DNA from: Bacteroidales bacterium
GTDB lineage: Bacteria; Bacteroidota; Bacteroidia; Bacteroidales; 4484-276
Direction of reading: 5' to 3'
NCBI GenBank assembly: GCA_014860585.1
Contig: JACZJL010000126.1
Location: 1-58,333 of the forward strand
Length of the DNA stretch: 58,333 nucleotides
The notes under the pieces: model-generated
The model's database searches: none
What the model was told of the DNA's origin: nothing
What the model saw: the letters and a program-made list of their open reading frames with translations, nothing else
Shown here: one piece after another, positions 7,626-15,838 of the stretch
Layout of the letters: the number at the start of each line of letters is the position of its first letter
Position numbering within the stretch: the stretch's first letter is position 1
Translations under genes and position numbers: made by a program

Positions 7626-10226
7626 TCACCCGGTAACCAGCAACTTCTGCTGTGCATTTCCTTTATCCGTGACAAGCCTGATAAAATAAATTCCGGTATT
7701 GACCCCATTCCCATTCCACTGGTAAATCTTTGCGCCACTGCTGAATTGACCTGAATGAATCGTGTGAATTTTGCGGCCGGAAACATCTGTTATTTCAAGC
7801 GCTCCTTCTGCAGGAGAAGTAAGGTAGATTTCGACCGAAAGGAAATTATTTCCATTGCTGTTGCTGTAAGGATTTGGATAAACAGGCCTGATCAACACAT
7901 TGCTGCTTTGCGAAGTGAAGTGAGGATCAGCAACCGATGTCATCACATCAAGGTCAAGACGATAAGCCGAACAGCCATAGGTTCCGGCTACAAGGGTTCT
8001 TGTCGGGTCGTGGATTTTTAAATCAGTGACGGGCACGTTGGGAATACCTTGAGATAGGCTCCACCACTGCTGCCCGCCGGTGGTTGTGAAAAAGATTCCT
8101 GCATCAGTTCCCACAAATAGCTGTCCTTCCTGTCCTGGATCAGTGACAATCACGTTTACCGGCATTTCAGGGAGGTTCGACGAAATACTTTCCCATGTCT
8201 GGCCAAGGTCGGTTGAGCGGAAAACGTAAGGATGCGGCTCATCCCACCTGAAACCTGAAACAGTGGCGTAAATTGTATTGCCGTCAAACTGGTCGAAAGC
8301 TACTCTTGTGATCCATCTTACCGGGAGACCGGCTGAAATATCGGTCCAGATATCACCGCCGATAGTAGTGATGTGCACCCTGCCGTCGTCGGAGCCTGCA
8401 AGAATTTTTTGTGGATCCAGCCGTGAAACAGCAATAGTGGTAATGGTGCTGTAACCTGATGAACTCAGGTTGAAGGTGAGGTCGCCGCTGATCGGAGTCC
8501 AGTTGTTTCCTTTATTGGTTGTTTTCCAAATTCTGTAAGTTCCAAAGTAAAGTGTTGCCGGGGTTTGTGGATGCATGGCCAGCGGTGATGACCAGTTGGT
8601 GCGATCGCCTGACATATCATCAGCGATATATGAAAAACTGTTTCCGCCATTGTTTGAACGATAAAGGTTTCCCCATTGGGACTCAGCATACACAGTATTT
8701 GAGTTGGTGTAATCCACCAGTGCGTAAAACCCATCTCCCCCCAAAATCCTCTCCCAGTCGTTCAGCGCACCGGTCCAGGTTCTTATCGTGTTGTTGTCCT
8801 GTGTACCGCCGTAAATCCGTTGCGGATTGAGGTAATCTACTTCGATGGCGTAAAACTGTGTGAGTGGCAGGTTATTGATCTTTGACCAGGAATTGCCGTA
8901 ATTGCTGCTGGTATAAAGTCCTCCATCGTTTCCGTGAACAATGAAACCGGTTTGGGGATGGATGAACATAGCATGATTGTCCACATAAACCTGATCTATA
9001 TTGAAATACCCGGCTATCTGGGTGTAAGAATTTCCACCATTTTCCGACCTGTAAATATCAACTCCGAGTAAAAAAATCCGGTTGTCGTTTTGCGGATCAA
9101 CCCTGATCTGACCAAAATACCAGCCAAAAGAGCTGTTCATATCCTGCAGTGCACCATCGTTGGTTTGCTGCCAGTTAGCACCGCCGTTGGTGGTTTTGTA
9201 AACGGTGGCATAAGAATACCCGCTTTGGTTCCGGTCGATGAAGGCATAAACAAGTTCCGGGTTGTTTTTTGCAATGGCGAGTCCGATGCGTCCTTTCTCC
9301 GCACCTCCCGGAAGCCCGTTTTGCAGCAACGTCCAGGTGTCGCCGCCATTGGTTGATTTGTATATGCCTGACGTTGGTCCATGTGAACGGCGGTAAGTGA
9401 TTCCCCTCATCCTTTCCCACATTGCAGCATAAAGGATATCAGGATTGGTCGGGTGTTGAACAATGTCAACGCCTGCTGTGGAATCGGAAACAAAAAGCAC
9501 TTGTTCCCAATTTCCTCCTCCGTCTTCACTGCGATAAATTCCCCGCTGATCATTGGGTGTAAAAAGCGTTCCACAGGCTGCAACAAACACCCGCTGACTG
9601 TTGGAATGATCAATGAGTATCCGGCCAACGTAGGCCGACTGCTCCAGGCCGATATGTTCCCAGTTTTGTCCACCATCAGTAGTTTTGTAAATTCCGTTTC
9701 CGATAAAGCTGTAGCTCGAAGCATTGGCTTCACCCGTACCGGCATACAACGCCTGGTCGTTTACAGGATCGAGCGCAAGGGCGCCAATGGAAATCACCGG
9801 TGCATCGGTAAACACATTTTGCCAGGAAGCCCCGTTATCAGTTGTTTTCAAAATCCCGCCGGAAGCAGCGCCGATATACATTGTGGTTGGAACGGCCGGG
9901 TTGATAGCAATGTCCGTAATCCGGCCACCGATATTGAAAGGCCCCGCCGGTTGCCAGCCTTCCCGCAATGCCGGTGAAGATTTATGCAACGCGTCAGCCT
10001 GTCTCAATGCGTGAAGGTAATGCTCGTAGCTGAAGCCGGCGTTCGGATAAAGTTTCTGACGCGCCAGCCAGTCGTTGGGGGCCATTTTTGGCTCTTTGGT
10101 TTCGGGTAAGTTTTGCGTAACCAGTGTGTCCGGTTTACGGTTGTCCGGTTGTTTCTGGTAAAAGATGAAAGCAATACCTGCAAAAATCAGGGTAAAAAGA
10201 GCAATAACGGAAATTTTTTTAATCAT
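7626..10226 (-). CDS. Secreted Asp-box beta-propeller (VPS10/sialidase-like repeats) with T9SS sorting domain
   Basis: 866 residues with an N-terminal hydrophobic segment (about 5-24). More than ten Asp-box-like repeats follow (for example TTDGGQNWEHI, STNGGDTWTLL, TTNGGANWQQ), as in sortilin/VPS10, sialidase and photosystem-assembly (Ycf48-like) propellers. The last 85 or so residues form a T9SS type A sorting domain: PVYPNPYS, a central DVSGRK, GIYFIRLVTD and a basic end. Expected location is the cell surface or outside the cell. Asp boxes are structural, so enzyme activity cannot be deduced; glycan or protein binding is the conservative guess. It stands alone between convergent DUF4294 and a co-directional hydrolase. 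Confidence 0.85.
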   Translation of the reverse strand: MIKKISVIALFTLIFAGIAFIFYQKQPDNRKPDTLVTQNLPETKEPKMAPNDWLARQKLYPNAGFSYEHYLHALRQADALHKSSPALREGWQPAGPFNIGGRITDIAINPAVPTTMYIGAASGGILKTTDNGASWQNVFTDAPVISIGALALDPVNDQALYAGTGEANASSYSFIGNGIYKTTDGGQNWEHIGLEQSAYVGRILIDHSNSQRVFVAACGTLFTPNDQRGIYRSEDGGGNWEQVLFVSDSTAGVDIVQHPTNPDILYAAMWERMRGITYRRSHGPTSGIYKSTNGGDTWTLLQNGLPGGAEKGRIGLAIAKNNPELVYAFIDRNQSGYSYATVYKTTNGGANWQQTNDGALQDMNSSFGWYFGQIRVDPQNDNRIFLLGVDIYRSENGGNSYTQIAGYFNIDQVYVDNHAMFIHPQTGFIVHGNDGGLYTSSNYGNSWSKINNLPLTQFYAIEVDYLNPQRIYGGTQDNNTIRTWTGALNDWERILGGDGFYALVDYTNSNTVYAESQWGNLYRSNNGGNSFSYIADDMSGDRTNWSSPLAMHPQTPATLYFGTYRIWKTTNKGNNWTPISGDLTFNLSSSGYSTITTIAVSRLDPQKILAGSDDGRVHITTIGGDIWTDISAGLPVRWITRVAFDQFDGNTIYATVSGFRWDEPHPYVFRSTDLGQTWESISSNLPEMPVNVIVTDPGQEGQLFVGTDAGIFFTTTGGQQWWSLSQGIPNVPVTDLKIHDPTRTLVAGTYGCSAYRLDLDVMTSVADPHFTSQSSNVLIRPVYPNPYSNSNGNNFLSVEIYLTSPAEGALEITDVSGRKIHTIHSGQFSSGAKIYQWNGNGVNTGIYFIRLVTDKGNAQQKLLVTG

Positions 10227-10371
10227 AATTATGAAGATGTTTGCAAAGAAAATCCTTTTGAAATGAGTTGATTAAGCCGGTTTAGTTTCCAGAATTTTAG
10301 TGAAATAGGCTGCAAATATGGGAAAAAATAATTTAACGGATCTGGTCAAATGGGCAGGAGTTAATGGCAGG

Positions 10372-11748
10372 TTATTCAAATTCAATTGTGATTTGCTGAT
10401 CAACCTTGACCCAGTAAGCATTTCCCGGTATTAATTCATCAAGGGTTTGGATGTTGAACTCAGGCCAATACAGGTTATTACCGGCAATCTCCTTAACCAT
10501 GACCAGATGGTCAATTCCGGCGGCAAATAAAAGAGCAGGATCAGCAGGAGTGGTGGATAACACCGGAAGAATATTCCAGCCTTCCTCGAGCGTGTATGTT
10601 TTGTTGGCGTGTTCATAGCCGGCATAATGCAACATGGCCTCCTGAGTCATTTTCAGCACATAACCCTCATCTGGGGAAATGAAAAAGTTGGAAGGAATAT
10701 CTTCGCCAGAAAAGGAAATATCAGCATAATCTGTAAACCTGACAATATGCTCTGTTAGTCCCGCAAACTGAAGTTTAAATGTGTGTTCAACAGGATTAAC
10801 CGGGTAGGAGAGACTGTTCCATCCCTCATTGAGCAACTTACCCTGCTGCGCCGGAAGGTTGGTCCATCCATCCTGATAAGTGATGGTCTGGCTTGAACTC
10901 AGCAGGTTTCGGAAGTTTTGCCATGAATTGAAGTTTCCTTTAAGTTGAAAATCGAAAAAGGGTAATAAAAACGACAGCACAGTCTGTTGTTGCTGTTCCC
11001 GGGTTATGGTTGGCGAAGGAGAGCATGTGCCTTCCCCAATTGAGCAGAAAAAGTTATAATCGGCAAAAAAACAATGGCCGCCACCATTGATCGTGATCAT
11101 GATCTTTTTTTCGTTTTGAAGTGCCTGGTACATCGGAATCTGATGCTGGGGTGGGGGAGTGACACAGTCGTTCTGGCCGGCAAAGACAAGGGTAGCTGCC
11201 TGCACATTGGCAGCGGCAGCAATAGCAGAGGGATTGGTTTCGGCGGCTGCAAAGGTAACCAGCGTGGTCACCGCAGGATTGCTGGCTGCACCAAGGAAAG
11301 AGGCGCCTCCGCCCATGCTGTGTCCCATCATGGCGGAATTGGCAGAAATTTTTCCATAAAAAACAGAACTTTCGCTCATTCCCTCACTTTTCATTTTATT
11401 GATTAAAAAAGCAAGGTCAAGTCCCAGGTTGAGGTGATTAGGTGAAAAGGAGCCTTCGGTTTTGGGTAAAACCACAATGTAACCCTGAGGAACAAGTGCC
11501 TGCCACAAATATTGGTAGGCCGAATAAACCATCACAAACCCATGGCCGAATACAATTACAGGAAACATTCCGTCAGCCACTGGCACATTGGCGCCTGCCT
11601 GACTGGCAGGATAAAAAATCTCAGTGGGGATGTTGCGGTTGTTTCGCTCAGGATCAACGTAGGTTGTTGAAATGTTGCCGATCTGGTAGGATTGTGCCAG
11701 GATTTGAAGTGAGGCAAAAAACAGGATAAATGGAATGAACCTTTTCAT
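10372..11748 (-). CDS. Secreted alpha/beta hydrolase (dienelactone/chlorophyllase-like) with duplicated C-terminal module
   Basis: 458 residues: a signal peptide (about 1-19, ending LAQ) and an alpha/beta-hydrolase domain (about 25-290) with an HGF oxyanion turn (69-71), nucleophile elbow GHSMGG (Ser144), Asp194 in GQNDCV and His225 in GGGHCFF. The likely reaction is ester hydrolysis; the substrate is unknown. Residues from about 305 to the end form two similar halves with GWN..., GY.lKM and a YWP motif, resembling modules in the two large T9SS proteins at 17272 and 22050. There is no recognisable T9SS tail, so it may stay periplasmic or in the outer membrane. The catalytic set is complete. 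Confidence 0.82.
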   Translation of the reverse strand: MKRFIPFILFFASLQILAQSYQIGNISTTYVDPERNNRNIPTEIFYPASQAGANVPVADGMFPVIVFGHGFVMVYSAYQYLWQALVPQGYIVVLPKTEGSFSPNHLNLGLDLAFLINKMKSEGMSESSVFYGKISANSAMMGHSMGGGASFLGAASNPAVTTLVTFAAAETNPSAIAAAANVQAATLVFAGQNDCVTPPPQHQIPMYQALQNEKKIMITINGGGHCFFADYNFFCSIGEGTCSPSPTITREQQQQTVLSFLLPFFDFQLKGNFNSWQNFRNLLSSSQTITYQDGWTNLPAQQGKLLNEGWNSLSYPVNPVEHTFKLQFAGLTEHIVRFTDYADISFSGEDIPSNFFISPDEGYVLKMTQEAMLHYAGYEHANKTYTLEEGWNILPVLSTTPADPALLFAAGIDHLVMVKEIAGNNLYWPEFNIQTLDELIPGNAYWVKVDQQITIEFE

Positions 11749-11771
11749 GGGGTTGATCTTTTAATGAAGGG

Positions 11772-11779
11772 CAAATTTA
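11772..11779 (-). promoter_or_regulatory. -7 promoter box before the alpha/beta hydrolase
   Basis: TAAATTTG on the minus strand matches TAnnTTTG and lies 23 bases upstream of the hydrolase start. A -33 TTTG at standard spacing was not found. Confidence 0.4.
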
Positions 11780-11823
11780 ACAAAATGACCAAAGCTGTTG
11801 TTTTACCATCAAATTTAATCAAT

Positions 11824-12177
11824 ATGAAACCTTATCAAATCAATTTTGTTTTTGGAACACTTCTGATCCTTATCAGTATCTGGAGTTACTTTTCCTCTGA
11901 ATCTCCATCGTTAACCGCTTTCATCCCGGCTCTATTCGGAGGTGTTTTTCTGGCAATGACTTCATCCATGAAGAAGAGCAACAAAACGGTTGCCCACATC
12001 GTCGTAGTATTAACCCTGCTCGTCGTTGTCATGCTTGTAATGCCCCTGCGTGGTGCTCTGCAGCGTGCCGACAATGCTGCCATATTCAGGGTCGCACTCA
12101 TGATGATCGCAGGAGTCGTTGCAATGGCTGTTTACATTAAAAGTTTTGTGGATGCGCGAAGAAACAGGATTCAATAA
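11824..12177 (+). CDS. Small four-helix membrane protein of unknown function
   Basis: 117 residues from the ATG at 11824. A longer in-frame start at 11764 would add 20 residues that look non-membrane and overlap the opposite-strand promoter box, so it is not preferred. Four hydrophobic segments are visible, at about 5-20, 28-43, 55-72 and 85-103, ending in a basic tail (DARRNRIQ). I do not recognise a family. It is divergent from the hydrolase and 65 bases before the YD-like repeat protein, with which it could be co-transcribed. Confidence 0.65.
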   Translation: MKPYQINFVFGTLLILISIWSYFSSESPSLTAFIPALFGGVFLAMTSSMKKSNKTVAHIVVVLTLLVVVMLVMPLRGALQRADNAAIFRVALMMIAGVVAMAVYIKSFVDARRNRIQ

Positions 12178-12242
12178 GCCAATTTTTCTTATTCTTGCAG
12201 CCTGATCATACTTTAAAGAAATTTTGCCAAAATTTATCCACA

Positions 12243-13139
12243 ATGAAACAGATCAAAACATCAAAAGCATTTATTATTCAACTGCCCCCGGATGGGGAGT
12301 TCGAGGAATACAGGAATAAAACAAGACGGATATTACTCCAGGAAGAGATTTTTGATGAAAAAGGACACCTGCTGGTGGAGAAAAAGTATGACTACAACGG
12401 GGAAAATGCAGCCAGGGTAGTTTATACTTATAATGAAAAGGGTTTGCGGGTCAGCGAAGAGTCCTTCGATTCGGAAGACAACCTTGAGGAACGGTTAACT
12501 TTTGAATACAATGACGAAGGAAGAGTGGTAAAAGGATTGATTCACTATGTTGACGGCAGTTTCGATACAATTGTTTACGAATACAACGTCAACAATGAGT
12601 TGGCGAGTAAGAAGTGGATGAATGATGAAGGTGAAACTGAGCGTGTTGAAGAGTTTGAATATAAAGATGGCAGGTTGATAGCCAATGTTTTGACTGAAGA
12701 AGGTGAGGAAGTCCGAAACAACAGATTCAAATACAACGAAAAAGGAGACCTGACCGAAGCCGGCATTTCGGATGAAAACGGGGAATACAAAGAAACGTAT
12801 GGGTATGATGACCAGGGCAACCTGGTGAAAACTTTGAAATATGATGAGGATGACAAGTTGGTCGAAAAGGTTGTTTATGGATACGATGAGCATAACAACC
12901 GTGTGAGCATCAATTCGGAAGATCAATTGACAAAGCGCAGCGTTGAATCAGTTTATCATGAAAACGTGCTGAACTCGTCCATAGAAATAGAGTATAATAA
13001 CCTGGGACAGCTTACCCGGCGCATTGAGCGGCAAATGAATGAGCACGGCCATTTGACAGAAATGAGGGCATTTCAAACCGAAGGTAATCGCGGCGCACCT
13101 TCAAAATACATGGTCATTTACGAACATGAGTATTACTAA
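12243..13139 (+). CDS. RHS/YD-repeat-like cytosolic protein
   Basis: 298 residues from the ATG at 12243; the frame is open further upstream from 12195, but that extension reads through the spacer after the membrane protein. From about residue 35 the protein consists of roughly ten degenerate YD-type repeats of about 20-24 residues (YDYNGENAARVV, YTYNEKGLRVSEE, YNEKGDLTEAG, YDDQGNLVKTL, YNNLGQLTRRI). It is strongly acidic. There is no signal peptide, no RHS core hyperconserved region and no toxin tip, so it is not a typical RHS effector. A beta-sheet scaffold is likely; function is unknown. It is convergent with the chitinase, 7 bases away. Confidence 0.72.
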   Translation: MKQIKTSKAFIIQLPPDGEFEEYRNKTRRILLQEEIFDEKGHLLVEKKYDYNGENAARVVYTYNEKGLRVSEESFDSEDNLEERLTFEYNDEGRVVKGLIHYVDGSFDTIVYEYNVNNELASKKWMNDEGETERVEEFEYKDGRLIANVLTEEGEEVRNNRFKYNEKGDLTEAGISDENGEYKETYGYDDQGNLVKTLKYDEDDKLVEKVVYGYDEHNNRVSINSEDQLTKRSVESVYHENVLNSSIEIEYNNLGQLTRRIERQMNEHGHLTEMRAFQTEGNRGAPSKYMVIYEHEYY

Positions 13140-13146
13140 ACTGTAT

Positions 13147-14592
13147 TTATCTGGTAACGATCAGCTTTTGAGTATATGTCTCTTTCCCAATCTTAATCAC
13201 AACAAGATATACTCCATCAGAAACACCGGAAACATCAATGATTGAGTTGTTTTTCCTCTCAGTAACCACCTGACCTGTCATGGTCATCAGCTGAATCTGC
13301 TCAACCGGGTATGCTGAAATTATCCTGAGAAAATCTTTTGCCGGATTCGGATAAATGGTTACTGAATCATGTTTCGGTTTGTTGATGGTAGTTGTATTGT
13401 TGAAAACAAACAACAGTGTATCCAGCAAAGGCGTTCCTGCAATCACTCCCGATCCCGGTGATGTTTCAATGTAATCGCCCGTAATTTCCCAGATGATCAC
13501 ACCCCCGATATCATTATTCATCACATATTCTGCCTTATGCCCAATCGAAACCGGATCGTCGTAAGTAACGAACGTATTGATTGTATTGCCAAGCAAATAT
13601 GGAGATTTTACCTGGTCATCCCAATACCTGGTGAATAAATTCATCCTTTTCAAGATGTTGTAAAACAACGGCTGTCCTTCATCTTCCCAAAAAGTTGACC
13701 CGTCGTAACCGGTGTGTGAACCATAAAGTTGTGTGCAATTAGCCAGTCCTTTACCATAAAATGCAACCCCGATATTGATCTGCTCAGTGGGAACTCCATA
13801 AGTCTGGGTAAGCAGTGTGAACGCACCATGAAAGCACCAGTCAGGATCACCAACAGCCGGTGAATAAAGGGGAGTGTGATGGTTGCTTTCGGGATCCCAG
13901 GAGCCGTGAAAATCATAGGTCATTAGGTTAACATAGTCCACCAGCGGCAAAACGCCTTCCCAGTCAATATGCTGCATGTGCGTTTGAGCCGCGCCAAAGC
14001 AGGAGGTAAGCAGGTATTCTTTTCCGGTTTGGGTGGAGAGATTATCCAGTGCCAGCCGCAAATCCTGTAACAAGAGGGTGAAGTTGGCTTTATCGGCTGC
14101 CGATCCTCCATGTGGCGCATAGCCCGGATATTCCCAATCGAGGTCAATGCCATCGAATTTATAGGTGTTGATCAGGGTAAGACACGAGTTTACAAAAACC
14201 TGTCTTTTGTCCGGATTAGCAGCAATGTCCGGAAAAGTACTGGAATCATTCCAACCCCCGATCGAAGGCAATAACTTTACTCCGGCTTGCCGGGCAAGAT
14301 AGGGAAGACTTCTGGTTGAATCATGGTACTGAACCGGCCACCAGACCATCGGTCCCAATAACAGGTTTTCATCCGCCCAACCATCAGTCGAGGTAATCTC
14401 ACCATTCGCCATCGGACGAAAAAACGCGTAATTGATGATCGTGTATTTCTCATAAAAAATGGTTTCGGGATTCACCAGTTGGCTGCGATCATACCATTGC
14501 CAGTTGGGATAGTAGCCCACAACCTGTTTTTGGGCATTGAGATGAAAACTGAGACAAAAAATGATAATTATCGTGAAGGTTTGTATTCGCAT
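13147..14592 (-). CDS. GH18 chitinase-like glycoside hydrolase with T9SS sorting domain
   Basis: 481 residues: signal peptide (about 1-20, ending LNA), a GH18 TIM barrel (about 22-400) and a T9SS type A tail (about 410-481, with IYPNPAKDFLRI and GVYLVVIKIG). The two GH18 motifs are present: SIGG at 110-113 and DGIDLDWE at 147-154, with Glu154 the expected acid catalyst and Asp150/Asp152 supporting it. Further conserved points are MTYDFHG and IIWEITGD near the end of the barrel. The inferred role is extracellular hydrolysis of beta-1,4-GlcNAc polymers (chitin or related). No other chitin-utilisation genes are adjacent. The active site is complete, so it is likely a true enzyme rather than a chitolectin. 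Confidence 0.92.
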   Translation of the reverse strand: MRIQTFTIIIIFCLSFHLNAQKQVVGYYPNWQWYDRSQLVNPETIFYEKYTIINYAFFRPMANGEITSTDGWADENLLLGPMVWWPVQYHDSTRSLPYLARQAGVKLLPSIGGWNDSSTFPDIAANPDKRQVFVNSCLTLINTYKFDGIDLDWEYPGYAPHGGSAADKANFTLLLQDLRLALDNLSTQTGKEYLLTSCFGAAQTHMQHIDWEGVLPLVDYVNLMTYDFHGSWDPESNHHTPLYSPAVGDPDWCFHGAFTLLTQTYGVPTEQINIGVAFYGKGLANCTQLYGSHTGYDGSTFWEDEGQPLFYNILKRMNLFTRYWDDQVKSPYLLGNTINTFVTYDDPVSIGHKAEYVMNNDIGGVIIWEITGDYIETSPGSGVIAGTPLLDTLLFVFNNTTTINKPKHDSVTIYPNPAKDFLRIISAYPVEQIQLMTMTGQVVTERKNNSIIDVSGVSDGVYLVVIKIGKETYTQKLIVTR

Positions 14593-14653
14593 ACCCCGGA
14601 TTTTGATGAAAACTTAAACTATATTTCTCAATGAAGAATAAGAAAAATACAGC

Positions 14654-14661
14654 CAAAATTA
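14654..14661 (-). promoter_or_regulatory. -7 promoter box before the GH18 gene
   Basis: TAATTTTG on the minus strand fits TAnnTTTG and gives a leader of about 60 bases to the chitinase ATG. No clear -33 element accompanies it. Confidence 0.35.
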
Positions 14662-14773
14662 GTAATAATAAAATTTCCGGTTCGTTTTTTCAGCATTCAA
14701 AAAACTCTCTCATGATCATACCTTTACAATGAGCTTGTAAATTCAAATCATTAACAAATAAAATTTTTGAGGT

Positions 14774-15649
14774 ATGAGAAAATCAATTTTGTTACTTGTG
14801 GCCACCATGATGGTCAGCTACAGTTGCTATGCACAGGCATACAATCTGACCGACACTGAACTGAAACAACACCTGAATTTTACCATAACAAGTAACCCCG
14901 AAAGTACGCATTACATAAGGCCTTTGGTAATAAATGCCAAAAATATTTCAGGGATGAAAATTGTGGTGACAATAGATAACGGGTTAATATTTGTTCCGGA
15001 GGATAAAGATTTTCAGCCTTTTGTGATCACCCGGCAGGAGGTGATTACATTAAATCCTGGCCAACAGGTCATGAGGGAGCTATATGGTATGTGCACTAAT
15101 TCTTCATTGAGTAACCCCTATGATGAGTTCACCTATGTTGCAGGGGAAAAAGCGGATTCCAGCCTTGTCGGGTTAACCCGCTGGATCGAAAAGGATTCGC
15201 TGTATAATGCAGAAGCCCAATATGCTGTGTGGGCATTAACCTGTAACAGGAGGCTTGAAGATATTGTTGGCTTCGATACCTTGCTAGTGAATGATTTTAT
15301 TCATTATCTTGCTGATGTGACCAAACAGGAAACGCCACCACCACGAGATCCAAATGATTATCGTAGAAATTACTATTATACCAACTATAAAAGAACTATG
15401 AGCGGTGAATTCAATTGCTCATACCCCGACACAAGGGCGGTCAGCATCGCCATGTTCAATAAGGATAACGTGATTGTCAGGGAGCTATATAACAATCCTT
15501 TAATGCCCCCGGGAAACCACAAACTCTCCTTTGAATTCGATGCATCGGTTTATGACGATGATTATTATTTTATCAGGGTGATCGAGAATGGCTCTATTTC
15601 AATTGATTTGAAACTGGAAACATTAAAACAGCCCGGAGGGCAGGGGTAA
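14774..15649 (+). CDS. Secreted protein of unrecognised family
   Basis: 291 residues with a clear signal peptide (about 1-20, ending CYAQ). The remainder has a mixed beta pattern: an N-terminal part with a segment like an Ig-type adhesion domain (INAKNISGMKIVVTIDNGL), a middle part with conserved-looking Cys residues (MCTNSS, ALTCNRR, FNCSYPD) and a Tyr-rich stretch RRNYYYTNYKR near 200-212. No T9SS tail, lipobox or transmembrane helix is present after the signal, so a periplasmic location is expected. TACCTTTA (14718-14725), one base off the -7 consensus, lies upstream. I cannot assign a family or function. Confidence 0.7.
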   Translation: MRKSILLLVATMMVSYSCYAQAYNLTDTELKQHLNFTITSNPESTHYIRPLVINAKNISGMKIVVTIDNGLIFVPEDKDFQPFVITRQEVITLNPGQQVMRELYGMCTNSSLSNPYDEFTYVAGEKADSSLVGLTRWIEKDSLYNAEAQYAVWALTCNRRLEDIVGFDTLLVNDFIHYLADVTKQETPPPRDPNDYRRNYYYTNYKRTMSGEFNCSYPDTRAVSIAMFNKDNVIVRELYNNPLMPPGNHKLSFEFDASVYDDDYYFIRVIENGSISIDLKLETLKQPGGQG

Positions 15650-15663
15650 CAGTTCCGGTTTGT

Positions 15664-15796
15664 AATTAGTGTTTGCCAGAAAACTCTTAATGTTGAAAAT
15701 CATTGTTGCCCCAACCCTCCCGAAGTCTCGGGATAAATTCCGGGGTAAATAAATCGTTGAAAATCACATTCAAGGCGTTTTCTGGCAGGCACTAAT
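15664..15796. repeat. MITE-like inverted-repeat element, short copy
   Basis: The ends are near-perfect inverted repeats (15664-15683 and 15777-15796, 18 of 20 matching, core GCCAGAAAAC / GTTTTCTGGC). The interior contains CCCGAAGTCTCGGG, a small hairpin, and GTTGAAAATC repeats. It matches the reverse complement of 32686-32874, with about 56 bases missing from the middle. It lies between the 3' ends of two convergent genes. No transposase and no convincing target duplication is seen. Confidence 0.8.
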
Positions 15797-15838
15797 TAAT
15801 AAAAGCTGCCAGTTCATTACAAACAATAGACGGAGAAA

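Noticed and set aside
12495-12926. 143-codon minus-strand open frame opposite the YD-repeat gene
   Set aside because: Antisense shadow of an acidic, repeat-coding gene; the hydrophobic Ile/Phe-rich product is a predictable artefact.
15664-15796. Interpretation of the inverted-repeat element as an insertion sequence
   Set aside because: It is only 133 bases, has no transposase frame and no clear target duplication; it is recorded as a non-autonomous repeat.
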